A stretch of DNA of 58,848 nt from Solirubrobacteraceae bacterium (GTDB lineage: Bacteria; Actinomycetota; Thermoleophilia; Solirubrobacterales; Solirubrobacteraceae): NCBI GenBank assembly GCA_030447785.1, contig JAUJOF010000009.1, positions 75,255 through 134,102 on the forward strand, in the 5' to 3' direction. A model generated the notes under the pieces. It did no database searches and had not been told where the DNA came from. It saw nothing but the letters and a program-made list of their open reading frames with translations. Made by a program: the position numbers and the translations under genes. Positions 58,260 to 58,848 of this stretch are shown here, in pieces (within the stretch, counting starts at the first letter, position 1; each line of letters begins with the position of its first letter).

Positions 58260-58848
58260 ATGGCCGTCTCCAAGGGTTCCCTGCGCCTCCTCGTCGTCGA
58301 CGACGACACCCCGCTGCGCGAGATGCTCGCGCGGTCGTTCTCTCGCGAGGGGCACTCGGTCACCGCGGTTCCCGACGGGTCCAGCGCACTGGAGGCGGCC
58401 GAGCGCGACACCTTCGACGTCGTCCTGCTGGATGTCGCGCTGGGCCAGGGCCCGGCCGGCCACGAGGTGTGCCGCGAGCTGCGCGCGCGGCGCAACGTGG
58501 TTCCGGTGATCATGCTCACCGCACTGGACAGCGAGGCCGACATCGTGCTCGGCCTCGAGGCCGGCGCCGACGACTACGTGACCAAGCCCTTCGGAGTGGC
58601 CGAGCTGCGCAGCCGCATCCGCGCCGTGATGCGCCGCGCGGGCGGGCGGGTGCTCGACGATCAGGTGGTGCAGATCGGCCCTGTGGGCCTCGACCTGCGC
58701 AAGCGCGAGGTCACCGCGCGCGGCGAGGTCGTGCGCCTGACCTTCTCCGAGTACGAGCTGCTGGCCTGCCTGATGTCGCGCCCCGGGCGACTGTTCAACC
58801 GCCAGGAGCTGCTGCGCGCGATCTGGGGCGACAGCGCCTACCGCGACC
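58260..58848 (+). CDS. OmpR/PhoB-family response regulator (3' end outside window)
   Basis: The first 196 codons from ATG 58260. The receiver has VVDDDTPLREML (acidic pocket), DVVLLDVALGQ (phospho-acceptor Asp), MLTALDSEADIV (Thr) and DDYVTKPFGVAEL (Lys). The winged helix begins near residue 135 (LDLRKREVTARGEVVRLTFS) and is cut in the RQELLRAIWGDSAYRD segment. TACCCT (58242-58247) lies upstream with a short gap of 12 nt. A partner kinase gene probably follows beyond the window. Confidence 0.92.
   Translation, partial: MAVSKGSLRLLVVDDDTPLREMLARSFSREGHSVTAVPDGSSALEAAERDTFDVVLLDVALGQGPAGHEVCRELRARRNVVPVIMLTALDSEADIVLGLEAGADDYVTKPFGVAELRSRIRAVMRRAGGRVLDDQVVQIGPVGLDLRKREVTARGEVVRLTFSEYELLACLMSRPGRLFNRQELLRAIWGDSAYRD

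Overview
ORGANISM. The window is about three-quarters G+C and actinobacterial in character. It holds split Psp stress genes (htpX-pspAB, pspA-pspAA), a SigH-type sigma factor, ECF sigma/anti-sigma pairs, a cell-wall-binding-repeat lipoprotein, a DUF2277 protein, two DUF2294 proteins and a citrate synthase of the short actinobacterial type. It fits Actinomycetota, most likely class Thermoleophilia (Solirubrobacterales-like). That placement is inferred from gene content; no rRNA gene is present. One tRNA gene is seen, tRNA-Thr(UGU). I found no insertion sequence, prophage or CRISPR array.

LAYOUT. 0-9 kb: hydrolase tail, VTC-domain protein, zinc/manganese-type ABC importer genes (permease-ATPase-permease), secreted M23 peptidase with coiled coil, VOC proteins (one frame-broken), AraC remnant, htpX-pspAB, quinone-oxidoreductase-like dehydrogenase. 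9-17 kb: an ECF sigma factor fused to a class I glutamine amidotransferase, secreted nuclease, glycerophosphodiesterase, GGDEF-EAL protein (two frameshifts), two DUF2294 proteins and a STAS protein. 17.5-24 kb: DrrAB-type exporter with divergent MarR regulator, then citrate synthase, MFS exporter and CGNR regulator. From about 19.7 to 23.8 kb nearly every gene is frameshifted, and the block ends at a tail-to-tail join of a truncated amidase and a truncated PfpI gene. 24-38 kb: VOC protein, a fatty-acyl-CoA-reductase-like pair, pspA-pspAA, CWB2 lipoprotein, nitroreductase, AlkA-like glycosylase (broken), xseAB, DUF1990, nadE and asnB. 38-42 kb: two toxin-antitoxin modules (RHH-PIN and Phd-PIN) flank an enolase-superfamily gene and a lower-GC stretch with a stop-interrupted ORF. 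42-48 kb: CorA, thiolase and 3-hydroxyacyl-CoA dehydrogenase around a palindromic operator, pterin dehydratase, B12-binding-like protein, glycosyltransferase, rhomboid protease. 48-58.8 kb: two ECF sigma units, a PlsC-GpsA fusion, a DUF559/AbiEi-like remnant abutting tRNA-Thr, an RTX-like secreted protein, sigH, rlmB-cysS, and the start of an OmpR-family response regulator.

EXPRESSION. About twenty genes have a TAnnnT hexamer ending mostly 5-9 nt before the start codon, on both strands. This suggests leaderless transcripts are common. Genes in operons often overlap by four bases as NTGA, and all four N occur, including two apparent CTG starts.

QUALITY. Several disrupted genes are broken in homopolymer runs with intact motifs on both sides. 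Many frameshifts are therefore probably sequencing or assembly errors rather than true pseudogenes.
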